A model generated the notes under the pieces. That model was given only the letters and a program-made list of their open reading frames with translations. It did not search any database and was not told the DNA's origin. Shown here piece by piece: positions 22,913 to 35,060 of a stretch of 64,000 nt of DNA (the stretch's first letter is position 1; each line of letters starts with the position of its first letter). The stretch is from Cavia porcellus. Lineage: Eukaryota; Chordata; Mammalia; Rodentia; Caviidae. Position numbers and translations under genes: made by a program. The stretch is from the NCBI RefSeq assembly GCF_034190915.1, contig NW_026947486.1, positions 77,542,044 through 77,606,043 of the forward strand, read 5' to 3'.

Positions 22913-24470
22913 AAAACAATTGTATTGATGTTTATCTCATCTTTTGATGCCTATTAGGAATTGTTATTGAGGTTGGGTGCATTGCAGTTTGGCCCACATA
23001 CGTCTATAATTTTTATTTGTTCATTTTCAATAGTCCTGTTAACAAATATGTAATGCCCTTCTTTGTCTCTTTTCATCAGCTTTGGCTCAAAGTTGATCTC
23101 ATCTAAAAATAAAATGGCTATTGTTTCATATTTTCCCATTGCATGAAATAAATTTTTCATTATTTGAATTTTGGCCTACTAATTTCCTTTAGTATTAAAT
23201 ATGTTTCTTGAATACAGAATACATTGAGTTTTGTTTATTGATTCATTCTGATGTCTATGACTTGTAACTGGTGAACTGAATTTATTTATATTGATAGTTA
23301 TAATGATAGATATTGAAATTTGTGTTGTTACATTGCTTTTCTGTTGCTTTATTTTTCTTGCTTTCTACTTAGTTGCTATTCTGAGATGAAACATTCATGG
23401 TAATGAACATTTTGGCATTTTTTTGTTTCATTGTATCCTTTTAGGTCATTCTAAAGAAACTTTGGGAGTGTTTGTTTGGTCATCATGAATTTGTTTAGGT
23501 TCTCTGTATCATGAAAATATCTTATCTCTCCATCAACTTTTTAAGATAACTTTGCAGGATATGACAGTCTAAGTTGAAACTTGTTTGCTTTAAAAACTTG
23601 AAAATCTTCATTCCAGTCTCTCTTTGATATTAATGTTTATGTTGAAAAGTGTGTTGTAATTTTGATAGGGTTTCTTTTATATACGATTCATTGTTTTTCT
23701 CTAGCAGCATTTAAAATTCTCTTCTTGCATTTTACTTCTGATATTGTAATTATTATGTGGCACAGAGTTTTTTCTATTGTATATTTTTATAATTCTATAT
23801 TATTCACTTATTTGTGTTTTAGCTTCTTTTTCCTTATCTTGAAAGTTTTCTTCTTTGCTTTTCTAAACGTATTTTTATGCCTCTTGAGCTAGAATTTTTC
23901 TTTAATTCCAGTTAATGTTATATTAGTCTTCACTGGGTCATCCAGCAGCTGTTGCATCCATATTTTATGTCCTCTTATTGTTTTTAAGATATATTTTATT
24001 AATTGATCTTTGACCACTGCCCTGTTCTCTAGGTGTGGCACTGTCTTCACTTTGGTCATTTCTGCTGCCTATACTTTTAATCTTGTTTCTATTCTACTGA
24101 ACTTGTATTTGAAATAGTTTTAGGGACTCTCACTGTTTTCTATGTTGAGTGTTCTTGTTTTTCATATTTTTCTTTAGTTCCATTAGATTTTTGTTTTGGT
24201 AACAGGAATAGAACTCAGAAACTTATGCTTTGTCAGGCAGGTGCTTATGTTGCTGAGCTATATCCTCAGTCCTCCATTAAACTTTTTTAGTGCCTTGTCT
24301 AGACTTGCTGATCATTTTTATTAGGGTCATTATCTGAATAATTATATATTTTTCAAATTCTTCAAGCACCTTATAGAGCTGTTTTATCTGCATTGATAAT
24401 GTTTTAGACCTTTGTGGCTTATAGTTTCCTTTTGCTCAGTTTCACTTGGATTGGCTTTGAAGGAGTTGGG
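22913..24470 (-). mobile_element. Old antisense L1: endonuclease to ORF1
   Basis: On the minus strand the open frame 23160-22954 reads endonuclease-like sequence with LKMKRDKEGHYIF-type order and NCNAPNLNNNS. ORF1-like C-terminal sequence follows antisense at about 23480-23760. Less certain N-terminal ORF1 sequence reaches about 24470. Its left end overlaps by about 60 bases the L1 coordinates already covered at 21655-21720, so it may be a separate copy. A SINE lies inside it at 24186-24275. Confidence 0.65.
24186..24275 (-). mobile_element. ID-type SINE, antisense, old copy
   Basis: The reverse complement matches the fresh ID copy at 50178 block by block: GAGGATATAGCTCAGCAACA, then ATAAGCACCTGCCTGACAAA, then GAGTTCTATTCCTGTTACC. 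A T-run at its left edge is the remnant A-tail. Several mismatches show it is old. Confidence 0.7.
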
Positions 24471-24497
24471 TATTTTGGGAGGTATTTTATTGTCTTG

Positions 24498-24501
<4 letters not shown>

Positions 24502-24567
<66 letters not shown>
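24502..24567. repeat. (CT)n microsatellite
   Basis: An uninterrupted CT/TC run of about 65 bases is followed by a short degenerate GT tract. It makes spurious Arg-Glu and Ser-Leu open frames on both strands, which are not genes. Confidence 0.95.
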
Positions 24568-24569
<2 letters not shown>

Positions 24570-24570
<1 letters not shown>

Positions 24571-25055
24571 GTGTTTGTGTGTGTGCACATCCATGCACTG
24601 AGATGTGTAGTTTCTTTGACACAATGTCCAGTTTAGTTTTTGAGTGAGCCAACATACCATGGCTCCAGATATTGGCATACAGAGAAAACCAATCGAGAGT
24701 GATATCTATGTTAGCTGGTCGATAGTACTAAAATCACCAACAATGTTGTGTCCTATATCAAATGGATGCTTTTCAGAACTCAGCATTGTTCGGAAACTGT
24801 TCTAACCAGAGAAAAGTGGTCCATGATTTTCATGAAAACACTTTGGCCTCCCAGACATCTAATGATGGAAATTTAGACCACTCGTTTCTGCTGGATGTAG
24901 GCACTGGCCCAAAGACTTTACACACCACTACACTGAATGCCGTGTTATCCAGATTCATAGTATCTGAAGGTTTTATTAGCTAAAATTATACTTTTACCCC
25001 AGTATACAGGCCCTGTGAAGCTCCTGTCCCAAGGCTGAGCTTCCTCTGTGTGTGT

Positions 25056-25097
<42 letters not shown>

Positions 25098-25337
25098 ATG
25101 CGCATGTACTGAGATGTGTAGATGTGCACCAAGTAATTCTAGGTGATTCCTATTTAGGTCTGCCCCTTTCTAAGTCTGTCTCCTACCAATGTTTTGCAAC
25201 TGCTGTCTGAAGTACAGTAACACTTAAACCTCGGATTGAAAGTAATCTCTTGACTATTAATGCCATCTTTGTGTATGTCAGTCTGTTAGTTATCCACTGT
25301 GCTGCCCTGTTCTTTTATGATTTGGTAAGTATGATTT
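24570..25337. other. Unassigned sequence with GT microsatellite
   Basis: I recognise no element here. A 50-base GT-rich tract lies at 25047-25096. The block CATG(C/T)ACTGAGATGTGTAG occurs at 24592 and again at 25104, each time just after a microsatellite. This suggests a duplication or an old tandem 5' UTR belonging to the antisense L1 to its left. Confidence 0.4.
25047..25096. repeat. (GT)n microsatellite
   Basis: Alternating TG for about 50 bases with one TATG interruption, just upstream of the 5' LTR of the endogenous retrovirus. Confidence 0.95.
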
Positions 25338-25660
25338 TGTAACAGAAAATGAACTCTCCTACTGATATACATCAGTTTCTTAGTTGCCGAGATAATAGTT
25401 CCAGTTATAGTTCCAGTTGCTTCTGTCTCTTAGAAATGGCTGGTCACTATGATGCATATTGTAAGAAAAAAAAATCCCCAGTTCATCAGTCACTCTGCTT
25501 CTTTACTTCCTGTGCTTATCCCCCATAAACCCTATATGACCAGACATTAGAATCTGATATTTTGGAAATGATCCTCATCATTACACATCAAAGTAAATAA
25601 ATCTGCCTCTAAATCCTCGGTAGTATGTCACTATTTCTGCTTGCTGTAGCACCTGGTTCT
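25338..25660 (+). repeat. 5' LTR of the endogenous retrovirus
   Basis: The segment starts TGTAACAGAAAATG and matches the 3' LTR for about 200 bases. Shared stretches include CAGTTTCT, AGTTGC(C)...GATAAT, GTTGCTTCTGT, GGAAATGGCTGG-like and CACTATGATGCATATTGTAA. An AATAAA lies at about 25595. The right boundary is uncertain because the two LTRs diverge after about 25540. Confidence 0.7.
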
Positions 25661-25837
25661 TAAGCTGGGAAGATTAACTATACTGACTTCTTTGGTCACT
25701 GATTGTGGATAGAGAAAGAACCTCTCCAGGTCACAATGGAAAGGCATGCGCTGGAGACATCTCGGGTCCTCTCAAGATCTGGAGGAAAATTTCTTGCTCC
25801 AGTGGCTCATATCAGACCCCAAAGTGAGGTGGATGCA

Positions 25838-25866
25838 CTCTGTCTGTCTGTCTGTCTGCCTGCCTA
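25838..25866. repeat. (CTGT)n/(CTGC)n short microsatellite
   Basis: Four CTGT units followed by CTGC/CTAC units, inside the 5' leader region of the retroviral remnant. Confidence 0.85.
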
Positions 25867-26762
25867 CCTGCTTGGCTGTCATTCCTGTTCAGCTTGAGCA
25901 GAAGGGAGTCTGATCAACCCTCACTATTAAGGACTACCCTCAAGGTAAAGGGTTTAGAATGTTTAATGTCTAAGTGCATGCTGAATGAATGTTTGAGTGA
26001 GTAGAAAGGACAGCATAAGCAGTAGGTTGCTCTGCCTGTTCACCAAGACTGAGAAGCACTAGGTGAGATGGCTGATTGTGCCCTCACCAGCATCCTTTTT
26101 AGTTAAACTGTGCCTAATTCCCCGTGAGGGATGTGGGCAATCAGGTATCTGAGTGGTCTTGCTATGAGGGGCACCCACTCTTTTTCTGTTGCATCATCAT
26201 TCAAGGGTAAACAACGTACGTATAGGAAGTCAGAGATGTGAATTAATTAGTCAAGACACACAGTCCCTGACTGCAGGAAAAAGAGCTTTTGTGGAGTTAA
26301 AAATGAAACAAAACTTTTCCTTGCATCTCAAGAAAATAAAAAAAAAAGGTCTATTGTTTCCAAGAATTCTACCTTGACATTGCAGCAGCTGCCAACACTT
26401 ATAGTTTTACTCTCTGCTCCAGATGCATCTACTTACAGCCAGTTCAACTGGTTCCAGCTAGGTGTTACCTGCATTTGGCCATATAAGCCATCCCTGAACC
26501 TTTTGGTTCACGACTACACTTATCCTGTTCAGACAGCATCACCTAATGCCCTCCTGAGATGATTGTCAGCAATTCCTTCTGAGTTCCACAATTTCATTGA
26601 GGAGAAATTGGACTGTCAGCCCTGACAAATGAGTTAACATGGCCTTCATCACTCCACCTGGAAACCTGAAGTCAAGAAAGCACTTCTAAGAGACATCAAA
26701 GAGAGGAAACATAATATGACAAATGTTACCTGTTACACATAAGCCTTATATAAGGATAATGG

Positions 26763-27050
26763 ATGCTAAAAATTAAACATCCTCTTTGTCTAGGAGACAC
26801 AAAGAAACCTGACTATGAAGGCCTACCTCAACATGCACCTCTCCTCAGCCTATCAGGCTTGGATGGATGGGACAGATTAAACTCTATCAACTTAGGCCTC
26901 CAAGAGCCCATGGTCACTGCAAAAGTCAGGGGCAAGCCTGTGACTTTGCTGCTAGACAGTGAAGCAGAACTCTCTCCCTTCAAAATTTTCCTCTGTCAAA
27001 AGTTACTATCTCTGAGGCAACTGGGATTCTTTTCCTCATCTCATCTATGA
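26763..27050 (+). pseudogene. Retroviral protease fragment
   Basis: A 95-codon open frame resembles the start of a class I retroviral protease. Residues 47-63 read EPMVTAKVRGKPVTLLL, followed at residues 65-68 by D-S-E-A where an active aspartic protease has its catalytic Asp-Thr/Ser-Gly. The glycine is lost. The frame ends shortly after, so the flap and C-terminal half are missing. It lies upstream of the RT fragment, in the normal order. Confidence 0.65.
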
Positions 27051-27639
27051 GACATGGTTTTGTAGCCTGGGAGAACATATCACCAAACATAAATTCCTGT
27101 TACCAAGACAGTCAGCCTTCTCTCTCATTCCCTGAAAAGCAAATGATGCCCAAATCAATCTGAGACAGATAACTACAATCCTTAAATTCTGAAAACTATC
27201 CTTCCAGAGGTATAAGCAAAAGACTCACCTCCACGACTGGCCATCAACCATGCTACCTCACCATAACTTTACTGCTATCAAATGTCATGGGAAGCATAAA
27301 GTAGCATCTAGCCAAGCACCAGCCTGATAGACTGTTAATCATCATGGGCAAGTTCTCTGTGCCATCAGTAATGCAGCTATCACTTTGTACTCTGTGGTCC
27401 CCAACTCATACACCATTTTGGTCTGTTACCCAATTGCCACAAGGGTTTTGGGACTGTCCCACTATTTTCAGGGAAACTCTGACAACAGATTGAGCTAAGT
27501 CACCAACACCTTTTATTCAGGATAGTCTGTTTCTCTGTAGCTTCCAGCTCCATCAGTGTCCCCTGAAAAAAATGTTGATTGTGAAAATCCATTCCAGGTG
27601 AATCCACACCTGCATTAAACAGTACGCTCAATTAGAAAT

Positions 27640-28160
27640 TCAACTACACATTCAGAGGCTTCAAAATCATTAAATGTTTATAGACTGCCAAATTGCTAAA
27701 ATATACCTTTCCTGCCTTTCAAGCCAGTTCAAGGTCTCCATGCTGTCTATGACTCCATGATTGTCCTATGTATATATACGTTGCCTCAGTTTCTGCCACA
27801 AATATATTACTGCTACACCTGCCTAGACCTAAAAAATGCTTTCTCTGCCTTTGATTGGCTCCTTTCAGCCAGCCCCTCTTCATATCTAAATGAAAAGACC
27901 CCAGTTCTGAACTCAAAATTCAACTAACCTGGGCTCAACCTCCCAGAGGTTCAAAAATTTGTTTACCTTCTTTGGAGAAGTCCTCACTGCTTACTTCACT
28001 GGTTTCCCAGCACAAAATATCATTGCACTTCTGATTAATGATAACTAAACTGCCTGATGGAAAGACATAAAAGCTCTGCTACAATATCTGGCAGAAACTG
28101 GTTTCAAGAAATAAATTCCACAAATTTTTTGGAGTTCCTGGATTCTATAAAATCTGAATC
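27640..28160 (+). pseudogene. Retroviral reverse transcriptase fragment
   Basis: Broken RT sequence. The clearest block is CLDLKNAF at 27820-27843, which holds the first catalytic aspartate. Another is LNLPEVQKF at about 27937-27963, at the position of the conserved L-P-x-G-x box, with the glycine changed. The YxDD box position near 28034-28045 reads I-N-D-N, so the catalytic site is destroyed. At least one stop lies between the two blocks in the same frame. Confidence 0.7.
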
Positions 28161-28194
28161 TTTAAACTCACAAAAACAATGATGCTTCCTGAGG

Positions 28195-28560
28195 TTGTCA
28201 GCCCCTAAGAGCATCCAATGTCCTAACTTTAAAATCCTTGAATCAAGTCACTATAGTTCCTCCCCCCTTTGCCTTCATGCTTTAATAGTCACTGTCCTTC
28301 TGATCAAGAAAGTTTACAAGCTCACTTTAGGCCAAGACCTAACTGTCCAGTTGCCACATGCTGTATTAGACCTCCTAAATAACTGTGGACCACTCAACCC
28401 TACCAGGTATCTCTGTCCACCAAGTTGGATCCAACAGAATATGACCTAAATATGGACCCCATGACAGAAGCTGAATACATTGTGTTTACAAATAAAGGTA
28501 ACTCTGTTAAGACAGACTGTGGTTTTCTTGGAATAAGTTATTGTGACCAAAGCTCTCCTG
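28195..28560 (+). pseudogene. Retroviral connection and RNase H fragment
   Basis: Two short blocks in different frames continue pol. LTLGQDLTVQLPHAV at 28321-28365 resembles the connection domain. TEAEYIVFTNKGNSVK at 28464-28511 resembles the start of RNase H, with the first catalytic aspartate replaced (FTNKGNS). A frameshift separates them. Sequence downstream to 29750 has no recognisable integrase or envelope block, though it lies where those genes would be. Confidence 0.6.
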
Positions 28561-29750
28561 ATACTGTTTCTTTCCTGCTGCTTTATAGAAATGTACCACC
28601 AAAGATCCCAAACCTGTGCTTTGCAGCCCCCTCTGGGTATCTCAGTGACAAAAAATTAACCCCTGCCAGAAAAACTTTTCACAGTACTCCCAGAAGGTCA
28701 CAGCCAGACCTGCCCCTACTGTTTGTTCTGCGAGATCCAGTACAATGTTGACACCCTACAGCCATCCCAGGCTACAGAATCTGTGTCATCAGCTCCAAGC
28801 CCCACCAACAGATATATGTTGGTGCTTACATATACCTATTCAGGCTAGCAAGAGCCATTCCCTACCTGAGATGAGAGGACAATAAAATTTTTTAGGGTCT
28901 ATCTCTAAAAACTCATCTCTGGATATGGCTTACTCTTCATCACTGGCAGCAACAATGGGTCTGCATTTGTAGCAGAGATAATTAAATAAAAGCTGCATAA
29001 AGGCCATTAGCTGTAAAAAGTTAAAAAAAAGTAAAACATAACCCTACAGAAACAGCTTGTAGTTAGCTCCACACAAGTTTAGCAAAAAGGTCAGTTATAT
29101 TTGTAGACATTCCCACACACATATATAATCCAAGTACATATTAAGTACCTGTTTAAATTTCAGAAATGTAGCCATACATCTGCTGGAGAATGTATCTTGG
29201 TCAGACATCTCACTCTGAAGAGATGAAACACTCAAAAACCTGTTCTGGTCACTCTGGACGCTGACTAGTCCATGCACAGCTGAAGCCGCCTGAGAACACT
29301 GTTCACATGATTGCTCCATACCTATTCCCCTTGATTTTTGTGTTTTTTAAGACTGCTTATCCAGTCCTTGCTTCCCCAACTCCAGATAACTGGTTTTTGC
29401 CTTAGTTCTATGGATTATTGTCCTGAAAGAATAAAAAAAAATAACCAGTAAGGCCCTTACAAAGAATAAAAATTTAATGAGCATCCAAAGCAAATTGGAT
29501 ACTCTCCTAGATCAGACTAACTCAATCACTCACTTCTTAGAGTAACTTAGAGATAAACTGTATAGTAAGGTAAACAAACCACAAAGTCCTGGTGAGATAG
29601 CTTCCAGTCTTGGGGACCTTGGCTAGGATCCATCCTAGGACCACTGACAGCCCTAATGTTACTTACTGCTTCTAGTTGTTCCTTAGCTGAAAAGATCACA
29701 TGTAACATTTCCAGCAAAGATTTGCTGGGGAAACTAAAATATGGATGGAA

Positions 29751-29990
29751 TATAACAGAAAATGGCCATCCCAGCCAATATATTTCAGTTTCTCAGTTGC
29801 CCAGATAATATTTCCTGTTGCTTCTGTTTCCTGGAAATGGCTGGTAATTGTGATGCATAACTGGTCACTATGATGCATATTGTAAGAATCAATCCCCATT
29901 TGACAAGTCATTCTGCCTCTGTACTTCCTGTTGTGTAACTCATATAAGCTCTAGACCACCAAAGATATTGCTCTTTTCTTGCTTTCCATG
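29751..29990 (+). repeat. 3' LTR of the endogenous retrovirus
   Basis: It starts TATAACAGAAAATG and pairs with 25338-25540 of the 5' LTR through the blocks listed there. It carries an extra short duplication of the GGTNAxTxTGATGCATA unit near 29845-29880. Similarity ends near 29945, so the R/U5 part is truncated, diverged or replaced. Confidence 0.7.
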
Positions 29991-32814
29991 TAGACTGTGT
30001 GAGTCCTGAGTTAGTGGGAGTGGAAGGATTGCAATGTAAGCAGTCTCTCTTCTCTCATGTTCCCTGTGGATCACACTAGACTGGGCCTGGTGGTGATGGT
30101 AGTAGAAATCCAGTTGTTCTGTGCTTCTGCTTCGCATGTGAGTGATGCAGGACTGACATAAGGAGCAGTAGCTGTGTGTGCAGGGTATGCCACTCTGTTG
30201 TGCTCTATTCCTCTTGCATGTTTTAATCTGTCCATAATTTCAACAGACTTTTTAATCTCTGAGATTTTTAAAATATCTTTCCATAGCCTCAAATCTTTGC
30301 TAAACATGGCTTGTACTGTTTTGTTTAGCTTAGCTAAGATTTTACTTGTGTTTTATATAAACTTATGTTTTCTTAAATCCACTATATGCTAATTTTTACC
30401 TTATGTTAACTTGAGAACATTTTTTTTTCTGTTTTTCTAAGATCCTCTTTTATCATTTTGAATAACTCTACAGTGTGGCTTTTGATTTCATCCCCATTGA
30501 AAATCTATGAATCAACTGTGGGGCCCTTGAGACTTTATGGAAGCATTTTGTTTTATTGACTTTTCATATTTTGGTTTTCTCTTTTGTGCTCGGTTTTGAG
30601 ATTTTATAATAATAGAAAGACTTTGCTGCTAGTATGAAGATTTCTTCAGTTAATTTCTGCTTTTCATTACCACACTTGGAACATGGATAATCACATGACT
30701 TTACCTGTGTTCCTAGGTTCAATCACCTCTGTTAATCTGGGGATGGTAGGTTGTATTGTAATCTACCCAGCACTTCATTCTCCAGGACTTGATTACAGTT
30801 TGTTAATGATTTAAACACAATTTAGTTAATGGCAATTATTGACATAAAGAAAAAATTGATTGATAACAAATGTATCACCCCAGCAATAGTAACTAAATAA
30901 AAAATAATCAAGTCAAAGACAAAGTGGATGTTGGCATGTCATAATAACCAATAATATTGCAAACTTAACCATTAAAAGGAGTTATATGACAAAAGTATAT
31001 ACACAAAGACAAAACAAATGTTTAAATACAACAGCTACTAAATTCAACAACTATTTTGCCATTGACACATTCATGACCAGATAGTTCACATGTGTCACTC
31101 CCACGAAGCTCTGATTTGAATTCTATTATCTGGTGATAAATAGCTAACCACCAGTGATTCATATATTACCTAACAGTCATGCATGTGTTACAAATGCTTC
31201 AAGCCTGCAGGAACATTTGAACAACAGAAAAGTACAACGGTTATAGATTAGCATCAACTAGCTAAAGATTAATAAAACTTATGGTTATATTAGCTAGCAT
31301 AAAAGAGGTTGAGAAAGATAGACTGAAAGGAATAAAATTGGAAAAATAAACAAAGTTGAGGAAAAGGGAACCACAACAAAAATTATCCCATTAAGCACTA
31401 AAAGAAATTTAATAAAATACAGAAAGATATAAGAAGCAAAAAAGAACAAAAAAGAAAAGAAAAATCTTAACTCAAAAAGCAATGGAAAAAATGAATTCAA
31501 AACTATTCTCTATGTTTTTAAGTTGATTCTTTTCAGGGTCTACAGTCTTGGATTCCAGTAGATATGTAAGAGTGGTACCAAGTCACTACTTAGACCTATT
31601 TTTTTTTTTCATGCTCATGTTTTTGTGCATTGTATGCTACCTCCTGGGGGTTGTTGGTTAATGTTTTCCACCCTGTAGTCAGTTCTAACAGTTCCCCCTT
31701 TCTGTGTCCCTCTGTACACCCAAAGTCATAGTTTTCTCCCTAACCTTTATGTCATGTGGGTTTGTGAGATGCTCCCTTTAATTCAAAGGCTCTTGTGTTC
31801 CTGTACTCCAGGCTGTGGTAGCCATTCAAGCCAAGGCACATTCTTACTTCTGTTTGTAGCTGGGGAAAAAACCCAGGTAATTCACCTCTGTGCTGGATGT
31901 AGACAGCAAGGTGAGAATCCAAACAAACCACTGGACTTAATGTCAGCATTTTCAGACTTCTCCCTCTGAAAGTCACATACAGAGGTTGTGGCCTCTGTGT
32001 CTTTTAGACCTGCATATAAACTTCTCAGAAGGTCCACGTGTATCTGACTCCATTTATGCAGCATCTAGTCCCTTCCTATTTATTGTTGTAGAGTGACATC
32101 AGAAATCCTGAAATACAGTTGTTCTGTGGTTAAGTGTTAAACAATTAACTGCTTCCCAAATTTCACCTGATTAAACCCTCTTAAATATGGCAGGCATGAA
32201 ACTGAATTTGTACTGTAACTTTTATCTGCCATGAAAGATTCACTTTTAGAGTAAAGCTCCATACTGATTTTGTACTTTACAATGATTGGGCTTTTCTTGG
32301 GGCTAGTGCTTCTGACCTTGTCTTTCATTTTTTCCTGTTCCAGGCTTACTTTGTATCAGCAGACACAGTTTGACCTCCCTGGTAGCTGTGTTACAGATTA
32401 CTTTTACTCTTTGTTGTATATTGTTTCTCCAGCTTCTCTGTTATTTCTAGTTTTCCTGGCAAGTCCCTTCCCCTTTCCAGTGATATTCTGTTCTTTTTCT
32501 TTCTAACCACTAAGATGTTTCTAGGTCTCACAATTCTAGATTCTGAAGAGGCTATATTTTGCTGTTGGTCTCTACTGAACCATTTTCAATCCTACTTACA
32601 CATTATTTTTTATTTTGTCAATATATTAATTTTTCTTTAATATTAATATATTATAAGTAGTATTGCTTTATGTAGAGGCTTTGATTAGATTAATGGCAAT
32701 ACTTAAGGACACTTGGTTGAAATCTTAAACTTAGAAATTGTTCCCTTCTCACAATAAATCAAAATAGACATTACAATTTCTTATGGAATAGACTATGAGA
32801 GGTTAGAGGACATT
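29991..32814. other. No recognised feature
   Basis: I see no gene, SINE, LINE or LTR that I can name here. An A-rich segment at about 31290-31480 resembles L1-type A-rich coding strand but carries no diagnostic motif. Frames up to 78 codons are no longer than chance would give. Confidence 0.35.
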
Positions 32815-32990
32815 TTCTTGTGCAGGGTATTTAACTCATGGCCTCATGAACACTAGGAAAGAACTCTATAACTGAACTATATCTCTCTTTTTTGTTTTGA
32901 TTTTATTTTGAATAAGGGTCATCTGACTTACCTAGGTTGGGATCAAACTTTTGACACACTAGATAATCCAGATCAACTTCCTTATTTTAT
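32815..32990 (-). mobile_element. Old B4-like SINE (ID part plus B1-like part), antisense
   Basis: The left part (about 32822-32885) reads as an antisense ID body: GCAGGGTATTTAACTCATGG followed by ACTGAACTATATCTC. The right part (about 32910-32985) resembles antisense B1: TAAGGGTCATCTGACTTACC, then GGTTGGGATCAAACTTTTGA. Fused ID and B1 units are the B4 layout. It is heavily diverged. Confidence 0.45.
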
Positions 32991-33239
32991 AGATAATAGT
33001 GAGGTGAAAAATTGGAAATTGGCCTTTCCAAGGACAAAAGTGTTGATTAACTTCCTTTTGAAGTACTCTTTTCTCTGAATTTTAATGACATCTCTCTGAT
33101 TTGTTTTCTTCCCAGGTCCTTCTTAGTTTCTTTTATCCTTTACTTCACTTTGTCTATGTCCTAGGCTGTTTTCTCTCAACCAATAGAGCCTCTGCTTTAT
33201 AACATTATCCTTCATAGATGAATATTTCATAGCTTAATG
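32991..33239. other. No recognised feature
   Basis: Short unassigned stretch between the B4-like SINE and the L2 segment. Confidence 0.4.
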
Positions 33240-33920
33240 TACTATTACTTTGCTAATGATTACCAAATCCACATTTTAAAGCTCTGAACCTGTCTTGTCC
33301 AAGTGTCTATACATAGTTTTTGTCTGTCATAGATACCTGAAGATCAACATGTCTAATACTCAATAATCATTTTTCTTTATCTTACCACAAAGAGACTGTT
33401 CTTTTTTCTTTGTGCCCTGTTTTCATGTGTGGCATCATAATAAATAGAATTGACCAAGCCACAAAGCTGGGGATCTTTCTTGACTCCTTCTTCCTTAGTC
33501 CCTCCCCAACTCTCAGTCCCTTTGTCAGCAAGATCTGTGAGGACTAGTCCAAGTATTAATTATTGTTTGTTTATACTATATAATTATGAACTAACCTCCT
33601 AGCGTATGATAATAGACCTCCCCCTGGACAGCCTCCATAATCTTGCCAGAAAGTGCTCCTTAAATATACAAAAATAATTGCCACAGATTTCACCAAAATT
33701 ATCCAGTAGAATCAAATCTTTCAGAATAATCTCTTAAATTCTTAGTTTACCAGTTCTGTGTGATACAGTCCTATGTATCTTTGCAGTCATTCATCCATTC
33801 CCCACCCCATTTCATACACTCTGTTTTCTAGTCAGGCTCTATTATTTGTTATTTATCTAGCATTGGACACTATTTCTAACACATATTTAGTGCTCAATAA
33901 ATGCTTGTTGACTATTTACA
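33240..33920 (+). mobile_element. Ancient L2-type LINE, 3' end
   Basis: The order of blocks fits the 3' part of mammalian L2: GAAGATCAACATGTCTAATA, then GGGATCTTTCTTGACTCCTT, then a GCCAGAAAGTGCTCCTTAAA stretch, and finally TTAGTGCTCAATAAATGCTT. This last is the typical L2 end. It is strongly diverged, as expected for an element predating the placental radiation. It has no coding capacity. Confidence 0.7.
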
Positions 33921-34821
33921 ATATATGGTAGCTTAGAACATAATTCATACTGATTTTACTGCTATACTAGTCTACCAATTATGCAATACAAGCTCAATAT
34001 TTTATATTTTCTGCCTTCTTTCACTGACTTGTGTTTATTTCACTGCATCACAATTAATATTCTTCAGTACGAAAACAGTTACTGACCTGTAGATTTAAGT
34101 TCAAGGATAATTAGCTTGTATTTATCAGCACTTATCAAACAACAGTAAAGCATGAGGTTAGATTCAGGTAATGAAGCAAGCTCATCTTTTTAATCAAATT
34201 ATTTTTCTGTATTACTTTTTGCATCTTGTGATTTAGAGTCACCTAACAGTTATATCTTTGAAACAGAAATAAGATCATCAGTTTGATATGAGCAAATTTG
34301 ACATAAATTGCCCAATCTACTATGATCCTGGGAGAATCTTTGTAAGAACTGTCTACTGAGCTTCAGTTCAGGAATTTCAGCATGTAAAAACCAGTTTCTA
34401 TCGCATTTTCTTTGCAGACTCGTCACAGTGAACATATATGGCAATTAATGACTTCTTTACTTCTAAGGTAGGAATTTAGTGACCTTGCAAATAATTGACT
34501 GATTTTATATTAAGTATTTTAAAGATTAAAAGTGTAAAATGTTAGCAACATTAAAAGCCATTCTGTTTGCCTTCACAGCCTGTGACTGAATATTTGGTGC
34601 AATGCAGACAACTGACTGAATGGCCCGTGGCTCTGACCTTTTCCTCATCTTGTTATATTTTTTCCCTCCCATCACTTATTTCTACATAGCAGTTTTACTC
34701 CACCTCCCAACATCATTTTCCACTGCCTTTCTTTTTCTCTGCGCTGGTACTTTTACCTCTACTTTATTTGTAGTATATACTTGCAATACATAAAATTGTA
34801 TTCATTTCAGAGAATTGGTGT
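33921..34821. other. No recognised feature
   Basis: Nothing recognisable. The composition is single-copy-like and AT-rich, with no open frame over 65 codons. Confidence 0.4.
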
Positions 34822-34850
34822 AATATATATATATATATATATATATATAT
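34822..34850. repeat. (TA)n microsatellite
   Basis: About 29 bases of uninterrupted alternating TA. Confidence 0.95.
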
Positions 34851-34881
34851 TTCGACTTAGTTCTTTTTACATCCTCTGTCC

Positions 34882-34978
34882 TTTTTTTTTTTCTTTTGGT
34901 GTGGTACTGGGAATTGAGTTCAAGGCTTGAACATGGTAAGCAAGCATTTTACCACTTAGTTACATCTCCAATTCTGCT
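34882..34978 (-). mobile_element. ID-type SINE, antisense
   Basis: A T-run at the left (A-tail on the minus strand) is followed by TGGTACTGGGAATTGAGTTC and then GTAAGCAAGCATTTTACCAC. This is the antisense order of the ID body. It lies between a TA and a TC/TG microsatellite. Confidence 0.65.
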
Positions 34979-35001
34979 ACTTCTTAATAGTGTTAATGGT
35001 G

Positions 35002-35010
35002 TCTCTCTCT

Positions 35011-35051
<41 letters not shown>

Positions 35052-35060
35052 TGTTTGTGT
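35002..35060. repeat. (TC)n(TG)n microsatellite
   Basis: A short TC run passes directly into about 45 bases of TG with two late TTTG interruptions. Confidence 0.95.

Larger units (their letters stand above)
25338..29990 (+). mobile_element. Decayed class I endogenous retrovirus, plus strand
   Basis: A provirus-like remnant with paired LTR segments and pol fragments between them in the order protease, reverse transcriptase, connection/RNase H. The similarity is to gammaretrovirus-like (class I) elements. Every reading frame is broken by stops and frameshifts. The internal region is under 4.1 kb, so large parts (most of gag, integrase, probably env) are deleted or unrecognisable. I found no convincing tRNA primer-binding site. 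It cannot encode any intact protein. Confidence 0.75.

Noticed and set aside
24384..24678. Arg-Glu and Ser-Leu repeat open frames on both strands
   Set aside because: They are translations of the CT microsatellite at 24502-24567 in several frames, not proteins.
28425..28751. Intact small gene of 108 codons
   Set aside because: Its N-terminal part matches a broken retroviral RNase H segment; the remainder is an accidental extension of the frame.
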